NCBI RefSeq assembly: GCF_001096185.1 | Contig: NZ_CRPU01000001.1 | Coordinates: 248,001 to 312,000, forward strand | DNA from: Streptococcus pneumoniae | GTDB taxonomy: Bacteria > Bacillota > Bacilli > Lactobacillales > Streptococcaceae | Length of the DNA: 64,000 nt | Direction: 5' to 3' | Part shown: positions 63,906-64,000 of the stretch, in pieces | Numbering within the stretch: position 1 is the first letter of the stretch | How the letters are laid out: each line of letters starts with the position of its first letter | Program-made: the position numbers and the translations under genes | Notes under the pieces: model-generated | Told to the model about the DNA's origin: nothing | Databases searched by the model: none | What the model saw: only the letters and a program-made list of their open reading frames with translations

Positions 63906-64000
63906 TTACAAATCTTTATTTGAAAGCTGATTTGCAAAATAGTTTTCATAGTATCTTGCACCATCTACATACTCTAAATCTTGTAAGATTGTAATGCCTC
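63906..64000 (-). CDS. C-terminal end of an unrecognised protein
   Basis: The minus-strand frame from the right edge reads GITILQDLEYVDGARYYENY followed by FANQLSNKDL and a TAA at 63906. Only 30 residues are visible. No family recognised. It runs in the same direction as the MFS gene and may belong to the same accessory locus. Confidence 0.5.
   Translation of the reverse strand, partial: GITILQDLEYVDGARYYENYFANQLSNKDL

Overview
The window looks like a chromosomal segment of a mitis-group Streptococcus, most likely S. mitis or a close relative of S. pneumoniae. The evidence is the low GC content, the complete S10-spc-alpha ribosomal block in streptococcal order, BOX repeats, a choline-binding surface protein, and a ComX cin-box in front of a small competence gene. 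Several differences from the pneumococcal order as I remember it argue against S. pneumoniae itself: mutL directly abuts ruvA with no riboflavin operon between them, an extra YesM/YesN-type two-component system precedes the 'iron' ABC transporter, a choline-binding protein sits inside the ACT/UPF0210 operon, and metI is only a 3' remnant next to a foreign MFS gene.

Layout. 1-5 kb: a PTS (IIA, IIB, IIC) operon with SorC and DeoR regulators, a divergent glycyl-radical activase, and the start of the next gene at the left edge. Its promoters share two operator types. 5-11.5 kb: a two-component system followed by a lipoprotein/ATPase/fused-permease ABC operon that carries a catabolite-repression-like site. 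11.5-16 kb: a BOX element, a phosphoglycerate-mutase-like gene, a choline-binding protein, a UPF0210 gene and an ACT gene. 16-31 kb: the ribosomal protein, secY, adk, infA and rpoA block on the minus strand, with many structured gaps and two paralogous ~100-bp elements flanking rpsH. 31-35 kb: anaerobic ribonucleotide reductase (nrdD, a 46-aa gene, an acetyltransferase, nrdG, a kinase) behind candidate paired NrdR boxes. 35-39 kb: a membrane protein, a ComX-driven 47-aa gene, cardiolipin synthase and a lipoprotein. 39-47 kb: folC, a nine-unit tandem repeat of terminator-like hairpins, DUF1292-ruvX-ireB, a lipoprotein, spx, an aminopeptidase and uvrA. 47-51 kb (plus strand): corA, a DUF1129 protein, a SemiSWEET and an S66 peptidase. 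51-54 kb: tag, ruvA, mutL. 54-56.5 kb: a LytTR/DUF3021 pair and an NRAMP-like transporter without the canonical metal motifs. 56.7-61.5 kb: an NrdI-like flavodoxin, a membrane protein, and a YesN/YesM/YesL-type sensory operon with a cre-like site. 61.6-64 kb: a Trep_Strep ECF S component, the metI remnant, an MFS transporter and the C-terminus of an unrecognised protein.

Working together: the left end combines sugar import and radical fermentation genes under dual operators. The block from 31 to 35 kb is anaerobic dNTP synthesis. Much of 39-54 kb is DNA repair and stress housekeeping (uvrA, spx, ruvX, tag, ruvA, mutL). No rRNA, tRNA, CRISPR array, intact insertion sequence or prophage was seen. 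All functional calls come from reading the translations and motifs by eye; no database search was run.
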